From assembly GCA_001600455.1 (NCBI GenBank), contig BCKC01000003.1, forward strand, positions 1,736,001 through 1,800,000: 64,000 nt of DNA, given 5' to 3'. The notes below the pieces were generated by a model. It saw only the letters and a list, made by a program, of their open reading frames with translations. It did no database searches and was not told where the DNA came from. The translations under genes and the position numbers were made by a program. Shown in pieces: positions 47,601-61,669 of the stretch. Source of the stretch: Endocalyx cinctus (Eukaryota > Ascomycota > Sordariomycetes > Amphisphaeriales > Apiosporaceae). The number at the start of each line of letters is the position of its first letter. Position 1 is the first letter of the stretch.

Positions 47601-49256
47601 ATGCGCCCCGTACGTAACGTGAATGATCTCATGTGTAAAGCATGCAGTCTTGGTATTGGGGGTACCATTACTACAGGCTGTGAAAGAAAGTCGTTCTCTC
47701 TACCACAACTAGTCAAACATTTCAGCCGGCAACATACTCAGCATTCACAGACGACAGAGGGAACATGGCTTGATTGGTCTACGGATATGGTGTACCTGCC
47801 AGATGTTTCCATTCTCAATAACCTCCGAAACTTATCTAACATGGATAACCAGAAGCTTACGCTGATCTGCGAGGCATTCCCTGCGCCGGCCTACTATGAC
47901 GGTCGTTCCCAAGAGATGCCGGTCGTTCAGCAACCTTGGGTCGATGGGGCTACATATAGCAGCGCGCCAATGAATGGGGGTGCTATACCCACAGGGCAAA
48001 CATCTCTAGACCAAGCAGAGGCGTTTCCTAACTCCCACACCCCAGATTCAAGTCACATGTCCATCCACATTAATCATAATCATCCAGATTCGAGGCATCA
48101 GTATACCAATCGTGACCATTCTATGACTGCTCCACCGCAAGGTGGCAGTGAGATGGCGTCCGCATATGCTTGGGATGAAAATAATGCGGTTTCGTTGCAG
48201 GGTAGGAAGGAGACGTCCAAGAATCATCGCACCGGATCCCATAAAAAGTCGAAGAGTCGCAAAAGTCGTGGCAAAGTCGTGGCCTCCGAGGTTCGAGCTC
48301 AGGGTTCTAGTGAAGAAGATACGAAGGCTGAAGAAGAAGAAAAGCGGCAGGGAGAAGAAATACGTGCTATGTGGGCTGCAGATCGTATAGAGTCCGCCCG
48401 GATTTCATCTTCTAATCAGAAATCGACCCACTCCGATAAGTTTGAGAGTCGCATGCCAACGCAAAAAGATGATATTGAAACACGCTTGCCACCTCAGGCA
48501 CATCACCATCCAGCACCTACTGAACATATACCTAATACGGTAGATCCAGTAGTTCTCGAAGATTCCGACGAAGACGACCTCATGGCTGGCTTGGAATCCC
48601 AATTAGCCCGACAAGAGGCTTACTTGGAACCTACACAACCTCGAGCAGGGCGATTGAACCATGAACCGTACAAAACCGAAGCAAGAAACCGAAGAACTAA
48701 AAGTCCGGAAATACATGACTTCCCAGGCAGACGTATGGACAGTGCATATGAACGTTCTAGGTCACCACTCCCAACTCAACACGAGTCCAATCCTTTCCCC
48801 AGACAGTATCGTGAGCATAACTCGCCTCGCTACATCGAGACATCGATTGGGAGTCGCAGATTATCCGCGCCTTTCGAGGACGCAGTCCGCGAGCCAACCC
48901 CTCGCCAAGGTTACTATAACGTTATTGATGACGAAAGTCGCTTGCGGAGATCACCTCCTCGAGTTACAGAAGTATATGAACTGGTCCGAGTTCAAGATTC
49001 CCAGGGTGAATATTATGTTAGACGTCCGATCCGGCGTGAGATGGAACAGAGAATCATCTACTCCTATGAAGATGAACGGCCATTTCATCGGGATGATCAA
49101 CGTAGATCGTACATAGAATACCCTGCTCATCATCCAGGGTATGAGGTATCGAGGAGAATGGAGACTGGAGCAAGAAGAACCTTTTACGACTCAGATCCTA
49201 CAGGCGATCCCAGGGCATTCGAAGAATATGACCCAAGATTCCCAAGAGGTCTATGA
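44687..49256 (+). CDS. Large F-box-like protein with zinc-finger-like motifs
   Basis: Three exons: 44687-45520, 45576-46080 and 46132-49256, giving 1487 aa. The acidic Ser-rich N-terminus leads to an F-box-like segment at about 138-172 (LLPAEIWHYIFIYVPPKTL...LVNKLFN). Next come two CxxC pairs (CQTC near 231 and CGPC near 271) that could bind zinc. The third exon has a helical charged region, then two C2H2-like fingers with long spacing: FCNGCG...HYAAKHT near residue 680 and MCKAC...HFSRQHT near 947. Between and after them lie Pro/Gln/Tyr-rich and Arg/Glu/Asp-rich disordered regions. F-box proteins bring substrates to SCF ubiquitin ligases. The remainder resembles a Pezizomycotina-specific family that I cannot name with certainty. 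The acceptor at 46131 is preferred over 46125 because of branch-point spacing. Confidence 0.8.
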
Positions 49257-49884
49257 GTTCCAGACAGCTCACATTACCCCAAGCATCTAGTGTGCTCTTC
49301 GTAATAGATCTACTTCGCAACCCGATCTTTCAGCTTTGCCAAAAACACTTAGTATCAGCACACAGTACATTCAGAACTTGATTTAATTACCCTGTTCATA
49401 CCACAATAGCTAATGTATTATTCAACTTTTCTCAGCTATATAGTTGCAAACTAATAGAGATGGGCATTGATCCACCATACACGCAGAGTGATAACATAAT
49501 CATAATAATGAAATCAGCTTTGATGTACCAATACTTTACTCTTCGTTCCGTAATATCAATTTAGGTACAAGCAATTGTGAAATACGAGCTGTTTTTGTTT
49601 TAGGATAGAAGATGATGACTTAAAGTGTCTAGTATATAACATAAAGTCTAGTTCACATTTTATAATAACTCATCTATATCGATGTTGAGGAACAGAGCTT
49701 CGCCATTGCGTTACGACATTGATTGAGCTAACTGTAAGGGTAGCGATTTAGGATTCCAGTTGTAGCGGAAGAATATCCCGCAGCTTTCAATCTTGATGAA
49801 TAAAGAATCACTAGAAGAATGAGACTTTTAAGTGTTGAGAATTGTTTTAATTTTTTATTCACGTTATTATTCATATTCTAATAT
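49257..49884. other. Intergenic between convergent F-box gene and ARPC1
   Basis: About 630 bases of AT-rich 3' flanks. No gene or repeat is visible. Confidence 0.5.
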
Positions 49885-51173
49885 CTACGTGCTCCAGATA
49901 ACAACTCTACCGTCAACACCGCTCGCTGTATATCATGTCAGCATACTTGATACTTTATACATCTGAAAAAGGAGATTATATAAGAACGGAGAACAACTTA
50001 CTGCTGAATTTGCTAACGGCGCCACCGCTCCCCTCGTAGATGCGAACGGTGGAGATGGTGTTCTGATGGGTCGTCTTGAGCTGGGTGTCGTCCTTGACCT
50101 TACCCTTCAAGTCCATCTGCCGGAACATGTTGAGGGCCGACTCCTCCCGGGCGTCGTCGCCGGGCCTTCCCTTGGCGGCCTCCAAGGTGCCGGTGAGCTG
50201 CCAGCCGGACTCGTCGCCGGCGAAGCGGAAGGCCTCGCAGTCGTATCCGGCCGCGATGATCTCGCTCTCGCCGTTCCAGATGAGGCTCATGAAGGGTAAG
50301 AGCTGGGTCGTGACGGAGATGACGGCGCGCGGGGCGAGGTCGGGCCCCGCGGGGTAGACGACGGTGACGCTGCTATCGTGGGACGCGAACGCGAGCGCGT
50401 CCCCGGAGGGCGAAAAGCCGACGGCGTGGACCCAGCCGGCCGGGGCGTTGATATACTCGCCGCAGACGGTGTTGAACGGCAAGCGCTCGCCCCAGACGCC
50501 CGGCTCGGGGCGGGAATCGATGCCCTTGACGAAAGCAGAGAAGACGCGGGCGTGGGCGTCGGTCGAGCCGGCCGCGAGGAGGACCGAGTTGGGGTGCCAC
50601 GAGACCGTCGTGATGGTGCTGCGGATCGGCTTCTTCAGGTGCTTCGAGACCCACCAGTCGTTCTCCTCCTCGAAGTAGCAGACCGCGATCACGCGGTCGC
50701 CCGAGCCGACGGCGAACTTGGTCTCCGAGGGGGACCAGCGCACGAAGGTGGCGGCGCGGGCGATGCGCAGGAGGACGAGCGTCGGCTTGTACCCCGTCGG
50801 GGAGGGTTCCCATACGAGGGCGTTGCGGTCTGGAGTTGGCAGATACAGCAATGGTTAGATTTCAAAGAAAAAAAGAAAAAAAACTTCTTCCTCGCGGGTA
50901 TTTTCGAATTCGTGGTGAGATGATGAGAAAGAATTAGAGATGGCGCATACCTTGAGAACAAGTGACGATGCGACCGCTGCTCGGAGCGATATCCACGCTG
51001 GTGACGGTCTTATCGTGACCCTTCAGCTCATCTTTCAATTTGTAGGCATTGCCTACCCGACCGTATAATTCGACGGTGTTCTCCTTGGTGACGGCGAGGG
51101 TCTTGTGATCGGCCGAAAAGGAGTGGTCGGCGATGGGTTTGTGAAACAGGTGGTGGACTTCGGGAGCTGCCAT
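49885..51173 (-). CDS. arc40: Arp2/3 complex subunit 1 (ARPC1/Arc40)
   Basis: Three exons: 51173-50951, 50829-50002 and 49925-49885 (41 nt, ending GVDGRVVIWST), joining in frame to 363 aa. It is a WD40 beta-propeller of the ARPC1 family: APEVHHLFHKPIADHSFSADHKTLAVT, ELKGHDKTVTSVDIAP, DRNALVWEPSPTGYKPTLVLLRIARAATFVRWSP, CYFEEENDWWVSKHLKKPIRSTI and SWHPNSVLLAAGSTDAHARVFSAF are the expected blocks. It belongs to the seven-subunit Arp2/3 complex that nucleates branched actin at endocytic patches. Exon 2 is very GC-rich at third codon positions, in line with strong expression. The start lies 484 bases from the divergent U2B'' gene, so the promoter is shared. Confidence 0.95.
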
Positions 51174-51657
51174 TTTGATCGGATGTTTAAGTGATAGGAG
51201 TATAGCTCTCTACTATCACGTTACGAAGGGGATTGGATTGGGTTGGAAGGTTTTTGTTACAAAGCCAATTGTTGTTGAAGTAATCAAGTTAGAGGATATA
51301 AATATGCATGTGGGGTTCGTGGGGGAGAGGCTCAAGTCGTCTTAACTTAAGAGTCTTAACAAGCTTGCGTCACAGCTTCAGCCACAATGTTATAGGGGCC
51401 TACTTATCTAACTATCAATCCCACTACGCCTGTGGCACATTTTTATTTTAGTGGCTGGTTGATTTTCTGTTTAAGCTACGATTGAATTATTTGATTCTCA
51501 ATTTTTATAACAATAAGGATCTATCTACACAACCCCTACGAAATCATTCGGTTAACCCCATTGGAAATACGTGTCAACGGGAACAATTTCAAGAAAATAG
51601 ATAAATAACCCAGAGGAGAATTTTGTATAGCTCCTTTATAATTAACTCTCGACAAAA
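51174..51657. promoter_or_regulatory. Divergent promoter, ARPC1 (minus) and U2B'' (plus)
   Basis: 484 bases between two ATG codons on opposite strands. The inference is from gene arrangement only; no specific binding site is claimed. Confidence 0.6.
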
Positions 51658-52386
51658 ATGGCCGCCGCTACTGCCACGCGATCTGGGGTGAAGATACCTT
51701 CAGTCCCCCCAAATCAGACGTAAGTTATAAGTTATCTCCATGCTACACATATATCCTATGTCCGCAGAATACTAAATATCGACATACGCACACAGGCTTT
51801 ACGTCACGAACTTACCATCAGCGAAGATAAATAAAGAAGATTTGAAAACAGCTTTATATATGCTATTCTCCACCTACGGCCCCGTTCTCGACGTCGTCGC
51901 TTTAAAAACTATGAAGATGCGCGGTCAAGCCCATATTGTTTTCCGAGATTTACAAGCTGCTACACAGGCCATGAGGGCTTTGGAAGGATTTCAATTCTTG
52001 GGAAAAGAGCTTGTGAGTGTCTTGTTGAATATGGTATCCTATTATGCTCGTCGTGTTCTATGCTAATACAAACGCAGACGGTACAATATGCGAAGTCCAA
52101 ATCGGACACTATTGCGAAGCTCGATGGCACGTACAAACTTCCGGGTGCCGCTGCCGCCAACGTGGAGATGACGGAGACTCAACAAAGCATTTTCAACGCG
52201 CCAGTGCCAGGGTCCACCGCGGCTACTCAAAGCTTGTCTGCGAAACCTGCTCAGAGCGCGGATCAACCAATGACCGACGCGGCAAGTCCCGATCCACGGG
52301 GTCAGAAGCGTCCTCGCGACGAGAAGGAGGATGAAGACGACAGTGACGAGGACGTGGAAATGGAAGAAGATAGTGATGATGAATGA
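51658..52386 (+). CDS. msl1: U1A/U2B''-type spliceosomal RRM protein
   Basis: Three exons: 51658-51719, 51796-52012 and 52078-52386, giving 195 aa. It has one RNA-recognition motif from about residue 20: LYVTNLPSAKINKEDLKTALYMLFSTYGPVLDVVALKTMKMRGQAHIVFRDLQAATQAMRALEGF, where LYVTNL is RNP2 and RGQAHIVF is RNP1, exactly the U1A/U2B'' pattern. A short helix KELTVQYAKSKSDTIAKL follows. There is no second RRM; instead the tail is basic then highly acidic (DSDEDVEMEEDSDDE). Single-RRM forms like yeast Msl1 bind U2 snRNA with the U2A' protein. The function is nuclear, in pre-mRNA splicing. It ends 120 bases from the ATG10 stop, tail to tail. Confidence 0.9.
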
Positions 52387-52506
52387 GTGAAGAGCGACCG
52401 TGGCATAGTTATTTAGGTCACACCTTCTGCGACAGGGAACTTAACTCTACGGGGCAGGGCATTTGAGAGCTTCTTTTTTTTACCTTTGGTTGGCATTATT
52501 ACAGTT

Positions 52507-53412
52507 TCAGCCTTGGTTAGGCATAGCCATCTCTTTAGGTACCCAAAGCCCAACGCACCCTCCGACCAAACCCAGCCATACCATAAGGTAATCCTCTTTG
52601 GAACAGTCGAATGCGCTCATCGCGTCACCGAGAAGACACGGGTGAATGAAAAATGACGGTATGCTGGTGAGAGGGTGATGCTGTAAACTCGGCGTTAGTC
52701 ACGAGGTAGAGACAAATAAACTCCCCAAGTTGAGGACAACAACAATTGACAAGATTATTTAGGTTAGGAAGCTGAAGTGAAATGGCTTACGTCTATTGAG
52801 ATGCCTCCGATAGGACTTGAGGACCGAAGAGAATGTCGGTACTGCTCCGGTACCAATCGGCTGAAAACAGTTTCGATGTCCATGGCGGATTCTTCGATGG
52901 AAAGATTATGCAGACTAAACCAGAGACAAGGCACCTGGTAGGTCGGATGCAGATGTATCTCATACTTGACATGAGGGGCACTAAACATGTGTCTCGATCT
53001 TGGCCTCCAAAAAGCTTCCTACAGTTACGTTAGACGCAATGAATCTTGAACGAGATCTTACCATATCAAGCTATATACGAACCTTATCCGCCTCCTCTGC
53101 TTGGACCATATTTATGTCGTCGAAGGTGTCGTTTGCTCCCTGGTGGTCTCCTAATCCGATGGCTTCAATTTGCGAAGCAAGGTCGTGATCGATAGCTTTA
53201 TCCTCGAGTGGTCTAGTGACCTGCAGGAATGTAATAGGACCATCTGTAGTCCCTCCGTATGAAAGATCCAAAGCAGAGTGAACTTCTAGTCGCCATTCCC
53301 TTCTTAAAGGGCCAAGCGTAGCCTGGCAGTATTTTCTATCGAGGTAGTGGCATACTTCGGCAAATTCCTCTTTGTTTAGGTAAGGGTAGTTTTTGTAAGC
53401 TGATCGGCTCAT
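52507..53412 (-). CDS. atg10: Autophagy E2-like enzyme Atg10
   Basis: Three exons: 53412-53083, 53018-52791 and 52680-52507, giving 243 aa. Intron 53082-53019 uses a less common GTTCGT donor; intron 52790-52681 has an ACTAAC branch site. The middle exon holds VKYEIHLHPTYQVPCLWFSLHNL, and the last exon begins HHPLTSIPSFFIHPCLLGDAM, where the Cys of HPC is the catalytic thiol of Atg10/Atg3-type E2 enzymes. Atg10 receives Atg12 from Atg7 and transfers it to Atg5, a step in autophagosome formation. The N-terminal exon (MSRSAYKNYPYLNKEEFAEVCHYLD) is less conserved, as is normal for this family. The HPC block is seen only when the third exon is joined; the middle frame alone would be missed. Confidence 0.9.
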
Positions 53413-54562
53413 CTTGGGCAGACAAATCAAGAGAGTAACGCTTAGAATAACCTGGTTATACCCGATACGGTGCAGTTATGCTGTAAATTCCGAGCAGGAG
53501 CAGTAGTGTCGTATGTACAGTAACTGAGTAATTGTCAAATTGCATTTCTTTTTCCATATGGATAAAAAACCCATGTACGTATATACGTATTAGGTAGGCG
53601 GCAAGTGAATGCTACCGTAAAGTAAGTGGGGTGGGAATAAAAAAATATATATATATGACGACTTCCTAGGAAGTCATAAGTGCTCAAATTGCTAGATTAG
53701 GTTATACTTAGGTGCTTAAGTACTTACTTAAGTAGTACATTAGGTATACAGTGAGATCTGGCATAGGTACTTGGAAAGACGCAAGGGAGCGGTTTAAGTG
53801 TTGCTGGATCGCTTAAAACTGTGAGAGAAGTGAATAAATCCAAGTATTGTTAATAAGTTATCGTACCCTTTACCGCTTGCATTACACTGTACTACTGTAC
53901 TCCATACTACTGTATCTTTTAGTTGTAGATCCGCTAACCTTTTTAGCCTACTAAGCACCTAAAACACTACTACCTAGGTATGTACTCCGTACACTACACT
54001 GCATTACGGATACCGGTCCCCTAAAATGTCACTCTTTGTACTTACGTTATACACTATATTAGGTATGTCTACGGGTAATACCACTGTAATTTATATCCAT
54101 TACAGTAGCAAATTGATAACACCTGGTCAACTTGACGTATACCAGTAGTTTAGTTTAAAAAAAAAGCTCAAGCTCTGGGTAAGCTCTTACTTAAACTTAC
54201 TACTATTCCGTTACACGTTCCAAGGCCGCCACTACTTGTAGTCCTGGTAGACTAATGTGATGACATGTAGAAAGGGAGAATATATTTCTGTAACATCAAT
54301 TTACTTTTATTTTGACGTATCTCCTTATTCATTTATTTATTTACTCATTTTTTGCTTCTCATACCTGTTTAATTCCAACCTTGTCCATGTTTATTGCCTG
54401 CGGCGTACGAGCACCAATTTGACGAGTGGGATGAATGTACGAGGATACGGTTCACGATAGCTTTTTTAGTTTTCTTTTATTTCTTGACATTCATCTGAGC
54501 TAAATATCCTACAATCGGTCCAGGGAGAATCTTTACTCTGATCGACCCAAATTATTTCTCGA
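53413..54562. other. AT-rich intergenic with palindrome and TACTCCGTA
   Basis: About 1.15 kb between ATG10 and the mannosidase, transcribed divergently, so it holds both promoters. It contains a TA microsatellite at about 53645-53656, the palindrome at 53660-53675, many TTAGGTA/TAAGTAC words at 53697-53770, and TACTCCGTA at 53983. The plus frame 54257-54460 is not recognisable. Confidence 0.5.
53660..53675. repeat. Perfect 16-nt palindrome GACTTCCTAGGAAGTC
   Basis: Both arms match exactly. It resembles the 18-nt palindrome at 12676-12693 (CGACTTCTTAAGAAGTCG), with CTAG in place of TTAA at the centre. Confidence 0.75.
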
Positions 54563-56842
<2,280 letters not shown>

Positions 56843-57901
56843 GTTTCAAGTGAGACAACACTACAGATCCTTATCAAGGAACCTTGAGATAGATACCCCC
56901 CCAAATGAATAATCATTGAAATATGGTCTGGTCTTCTTGACATACTTTAAAAAGGCAAAGTGAAGAGGAGAGAGAATATGTCAAATTAATGTACACCATG
57001 TATATACAATAACCTAGAACCTGGACAATTGAAAAAGGAAAGGAGAGTGTGAAAGCTAAAAGCCAAAAGCCAAAAGCCAAAAAAAAAAAAAAAAAAACAG
57101 ACGAAAACGGACAAAAGAAGAAGATGAGATGGTTTAGTAAAACAATTGAATCATGCATTAAATAAGGATTAAAATCTTTTGAGTCAATTTTTTTTTTTAA
57201 GATGATTTGGAAGAGTGAAGTGAGACTACTTGTACAGTTTCTAGCTAAATATAGATTTCTGTCGTGTACACTACATATTGTTATCTCTACAATACCCTGG
57301 ACTTGGCTGAGCTGCAAGGATGGCAGGTATTTTGACCCCGTTGTTATCTTACCAATCTTTACTCCGTACATGGGACCATCTTGTATAGAATCTTGGCCAC
57401 GATAACGCTTAAATGGCAGGGCTGTAAAAGAGGTGCCTATGCCCTTCCGCCTCCAGCTCCAAAAGAGCGCTGATCTGACTGATCTGATCTGCTTTCCGTC
57501 ATTTCTCGCTTAATACAACCTACTATGAACATAGATTTACCATGATATTTTCAATTACTATCTTTTTAACATTTTAATATTTTGAAATAAGTAATTGTTG
57601 ATATTATAGAAATATTTATATTGAAATATACATATATACAATTGAATTTCGTCATCTATTCTCATCTATTCGCTCTTATTACGTATTTCCCTCGAACTGT
57701 TCAACCGAAATCCCCCGCCTCGAGGGCGGATACTTGTTATGTAAAAGGAAACTTCGGGTTTTGAGTACTTTTTATTTGCTTAATAACCCGATAGAAAAAG
57801 AAAGAGGAGAAATAGATATAGGGAGAAAAAGGGATATATTTAAAGTTTCGAATTGAATCGAACCGAACCGACCGATAGAAGAAGAAAAAACGGCGATCGC
57901 C
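56843..57901. other. Intergenic, permease promoter
   Basis: About 1.06 kb. There are tandem AAAGCCA units at about 57056-57079 followed by an 18-nt poly-A, poly-T near 57188, TACTCCGTA at 57360, and an A/G-rich leader 57795-57890 before the permease ATG. No gene seen. Confidence 0.5.
57056..57097. repeat. Tandem AAAGCCA units plus poly-A
   Basis: At least three 7-nt units in a row, then an A homopolymer of about 18 bases. Confidence 0.8.
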
Positions 57902-59984
57902 ATGCCGTCGTCATACAATCGCGACATAGAGATGAGCATCATCAAGGAAGGCTCTCTCGCGCCCGGAAGCAGCTACACGATGCGCGAACCGCTCTCGCTA
58001 TACGAAGACCGGTCATCGTCTTCATCCTCGCCGCGACACCTCTTCGAGCGCATCATCGACGGGTTCCGCCGCGACCCGGCGCAGCGCCGACGCAGCAGCG
58101 CCGGCCTCCCCAAGGAAGGGCTCGACTACCTCTCGGCCTCGGACGAGCACGCGACGGTGAACCGCCCCTTCATACAGAGGCGGGGTTCCTCGTCGCACTA
58201 CTACGACCTCCGGCTAGCTACCCTGCAGACCTCGCAGTCGCACCTCGCGAGGAAGCTGAAGGGTAGGCATTTGCAGATGATCGCTATTGGAGGGTCTATC
58301 GGTACCGGCCTGTTCGTCGCGTCCGGTCGCGCTTTGGAGACGGGTGGGCCGTTGTCCGTCCTGCTGGCTTACCTGTTCATCGGCTCTATGCTGTACTGCA
58401 CCGTTCAGGCGCTCGGCGAGCTGGCCGTGTCGTTTCCGATCGCGGGTTCCTTCTCGGCTTATTCGACGCGGTTTTTACACCCGTCGTGGGGGTTTGCTAT
58501 GGGTTGGAAGTATGTTTTTTTCATCTAATTTTTTCTTTTCCTTGTCGTTTTATTTTTATCTTTTACAATTTCGTTTTCGAGTCGTTTAAATAGTATTCAC
58601 TAACTGAAACTAGTTACGCGTTGCAATGGCTCGTCGCGTTACCGCTCGAAATCATTGCCGCCTCGATTACTATTACGTACTGGAAACCTGATATTAACAA
58701 GGCTATTTTCGTCACTATCTTCCTAGGCGCTGTCGTCATCATCAACCTGTTTGGCATTAAGGGATATGGTGAAGCTGAGTTTATCTTCGCCATCATCAAG
58801 ATTACCGCCGTCATCGGCTTCATGTAAGAAACCATCCTCCCTCCCTACCGTGCACCGTAATAATAAACTTGACTACCCTCGTATTCTTACTGACGCGTAT
58901 TGATAGCTTGCTGGGTATTGTGCTCAACATCGGCGGAACTCCCGACGGTGGCTATATCGGAGGATTGTACTGGAGGGACCCCGGACCAATTCACAACGGG
59001 TTTAAGGGACTATGTAGCGTCTTCGTCACGGCCGCCTTCGCCTTCGCCGGAACGGAGCTGGTCGGTCTAGCCGCGGCCGAGACGGCCAACCCGCGCAAGT
59101 CCTTACCCACGGCCATCAAGCAGGTCTTCTGGCGTATCACCGTCTTCTACTTGGTCGCCCTGACCCTCGTCGGCCTGCTCGTCCCCTACAACCACCCCCG
59201 ACTCCTGCTTTCGGCCGACGACAGCAGCGCCGACTCGGTCCTGACTTCCGCTTCCCCGTTCGTGATCGCGATCGAGAACGCCGGGATCGACGTCCTGCCG
59301 TCGGTCATGAACGTCGTCATCCTGATCGCCGTGCTCTCGGTCGGGAACTCGTCCGTCTTCGGCTCGTCGCGCACGCTCGCCGCGCTGGCGGATCAGAACC
59401 AGGCGCCCAAGATCCTCTCGTACGTCGACCGGAAAGGCCGGCCTCTGGTCGCCATCGGGGTCTCCTCCTCGGTCGGGCTGATAGCGTACCTGGCCGACCT
59501 CAACGACCAGGGCGAGATCCTCGACTGGCTCGTCGCCATCTCGGGCCTGTCCTCCATCTTCACCTGGTCCTCCATCTGCCTCGCGCACATCCGGTTCCGG
59601 CAGGCGTGGAAGCGAAAAGGCCACAGCCTCAAGGAGCTCGCGTTCAAGTCGCAGGTCGGCGTCGCCGGCTCGTACGTCGGCCTGCTCTTCAACTTCCTCA
59701 TCCTCGTCGCCCAGTTCTGGGTCGGCGCCTGGCCGATCGGGTACAAGGAGAAGACGCCGTCCGAGCTGGCCGAGTCCTTCTTCCTCGTCTACCTCGCCGC
59801 CCCCGTCGTCATCGCCTTCTACCTCGCCCACTGGCTCTACCACAAGACCACGTTCGTGCGCATCGACGCCATGGATATCGATACGGGCCGGCGGGACTTC
59901 AACTTGCCCATACTGGTGGCGCAGGAGGCCGAGGAGAAGAGGGGTTGGCCGGCTTGGAAGAAGGTTTACAAGTTTTTGTGCTGA
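57902..59984 (+). CDS. Amino-acid permease (APC/YAT family)
   Basis: Three exons: 57902-58509, 58614-58823 and 58907-59984, giving 631 aa. A cytosolic N-terminus of about 115 residues is Ser/Arg-rich and probably phosphorylated or ubiquitylated in vivo (inference). The core begins LKGRHLQMIAIGGSIGTGLFVASG, the defining first segment of fungal amino-acid permeases, where the unwound GSIGTG holds the substrate carboxylate. It continues with twelve hydrophobic segments, including GWNYALQWLVALPLEIIAAS across the first splice join, FAFAGTELVGLAAAETANPRKSLPTAIKQVFWRI and GNSSVFGSSRTLAALADQNQAPKI. The C-tail is short and basic/aromatic. It imports amino acids across the plasma membrane with protons; specificity is not predictable. 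Exon 3 has very high third-position GC, which creates long false frames on the other strand. Confidence 0.93.
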
Positions 59985-60915
59985 ATCTTCCCCTTTCTCG
60001 GTGAGAAATAAGTATTTCAAGCGTTTTTTTGTACGATGATGGTTTTTTTTTTTTTTTTATGTTTTGTTCGTTTATATATATATATATTATTTTTAATATG
60101 ACGTAGGAAAAGGGGGAACTAGGGAGGAGGGATGAGTCCAAGATTCTTTAGTTCTGGGTAGCGAGGCGTTGTTCTTGATATAAAGTATGTTTGGTTTTTT
60201 TACGCTCTTGAGGGGATGGATAGTATTGGTGTTTAGGGTGGGAACGACGATTGGTAAAAAGGGGAGATTAGGGACGGAGAGGGAAGGATATGAACGATTT
60301 GTTTGCCTTTTGTCCTACTCTAGATTCGTGCTTGGTTGATCGCCATTTTGCTGTTGGGTTGTGTAGAGGAGAGCTACTAAGTAACGTTCGAACAAAATTA
60401 CAACAAAGTTAAATGACATCATTCTCAGAATCGCAAGGCGAGGTTTAGATATGTCGATGGATGTAATAGCCGGAATTGATGTCGTGGTAAAAATGGTGTC
60501 AGTCGAGTAAGATTTGCATTCAAAGGGGGGCAAGAAAAACTTGGGTATATGCGAGGGTTTCGATATCGAGGATTATCTTGCATTTAATAAGACAAGAAGA
60601 TAAATCACCGATGGAAAGGGCATATCCTTGACAAATAATCCAAGAGGATATTGGAAGAAGAAGTGTACACCTCATTTCTTACGTATTAATAGACTTCTTG
60701 TTGTATAAAGTGTTGGAAATATTGACCTCTCGCTCAACATTATTCTTCCTTTCTTCATTTTTATCATACACTCCAATATCAGGATAGATACAACAACCCA
60801 ACAGAAATTAATATAAAATACCATTAAAAAAAAAAAAGGATGGTCTTTACCCTCCTTTAAGCAACCTACAGTTGGTCGAGCTCGTTGATAGGTAAGTTCA
60901 TATAATGACTCACAT
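59985..60915. other. Intergenic
   Basis: About 930 bases: permease 3' flank with poly-T (60043-60059) and a TA tract (60076-60087). The minus frames 60315-60533 and 60672-60986 are not recognisable. Confidence 0.5.
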
Positions 60916-61669
60916 TTGACGCATATAGCTAAAGAGAAGACCCCTATTCTACAGCTGGCCTTATATGGCTCGCAATCTGATTGCATACGCGAACTACATG
61001 AGCTATTACTATTTTTTTTTAAGATTCTAGGATACGAGAAACCGTTCGGCTACGTTCATCACCACTTCATCGACGAGATCGTATGGCCGGCCGGCTGGGA
61101 AATCGAAAGGGCTCGTCGCCGTCTGACGCTCTCGGCGTCCGGCTTCGACCCGCGCACCCGCATCATGAAAGACACGCTGCGGAGCAACCACAAGCGCCAG
61201 GCGGTCCTCGCTCTCTCGCGCTGGCACGACGAAGTCTTCTGCCTGCGGCACGCGCCTGCTCGAGATGGACGGCTGCGGTCTCGAGGTGTTCGGGCTGATC
61301 ACCCGAACGGTTCACCTGATCGGCTTCGTCGCGAGAACGTCACCGCCTGCGGGGCCAACTCGTTCCAGATGACGATCAACGACCTGAACGAGCCCGGGTG
61401 CCGGAACGAGGTCCAGTACCTGGTTCGAGCTCGAGATTCGGCAGAGTCTCGCCCGCGCCGTCAAGACGGGCAAGATTTGGAAGATGGAGCTCATGTCGGC
61501 CGACGAAGTCGCCGAGTCCATGAGGAACGGCGAGTTCGAGTTGACGTCCAACCTACCTTATTTGGCTTACTTCATTCGGCACGGGTATATCACGGCCGAG
61601 AACGAACCCGAACTGGCGGAGCTGTGCGCTCGAATGCACCGAAGGCATGATCTGTTCTATAATGTTTGA
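60916..61669 (+). pseudogene. Hypothetical protein gene with three frame changes (pseudogene or sequence errors)
   Basis: Coding-like sequence is continuous, but the frame changes three times. Frame 1 reads FGYVHHHFIDEIVWPAGWEIERARRRLTLSASGFDPRTRI up to about 61245. Frame 2 reads RLLEMDGCGLEVFGLITRTVHLIGFV. Frame 1 returns with CGANSFQMTINDLNEPGCRNEVQYLV. Frame 2 takes over with ELEIRQSLARAVKTGKIWKMELMSADEVAESM and ends RHDLFYNV at 61669. Shifts fall near 61245-61256, 61320-61340 and 61415-61430. The GC-rich composition and good codons argue for real or recently real coding sequence. I do not recognise the family. The nearby gap suggests base-calling errors as the simpler cause; the start at 60916 is uncertain. 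Confidence 0.5.

Noticed and set aside
59103..60020. 305-aa minus-strand frame opposite the permease
   Set aside because: It is the shadow of a GC3-rich exon; composition is Asp/Glu/Gly/Arg low-complexity, and the permease frame is unmistakable.
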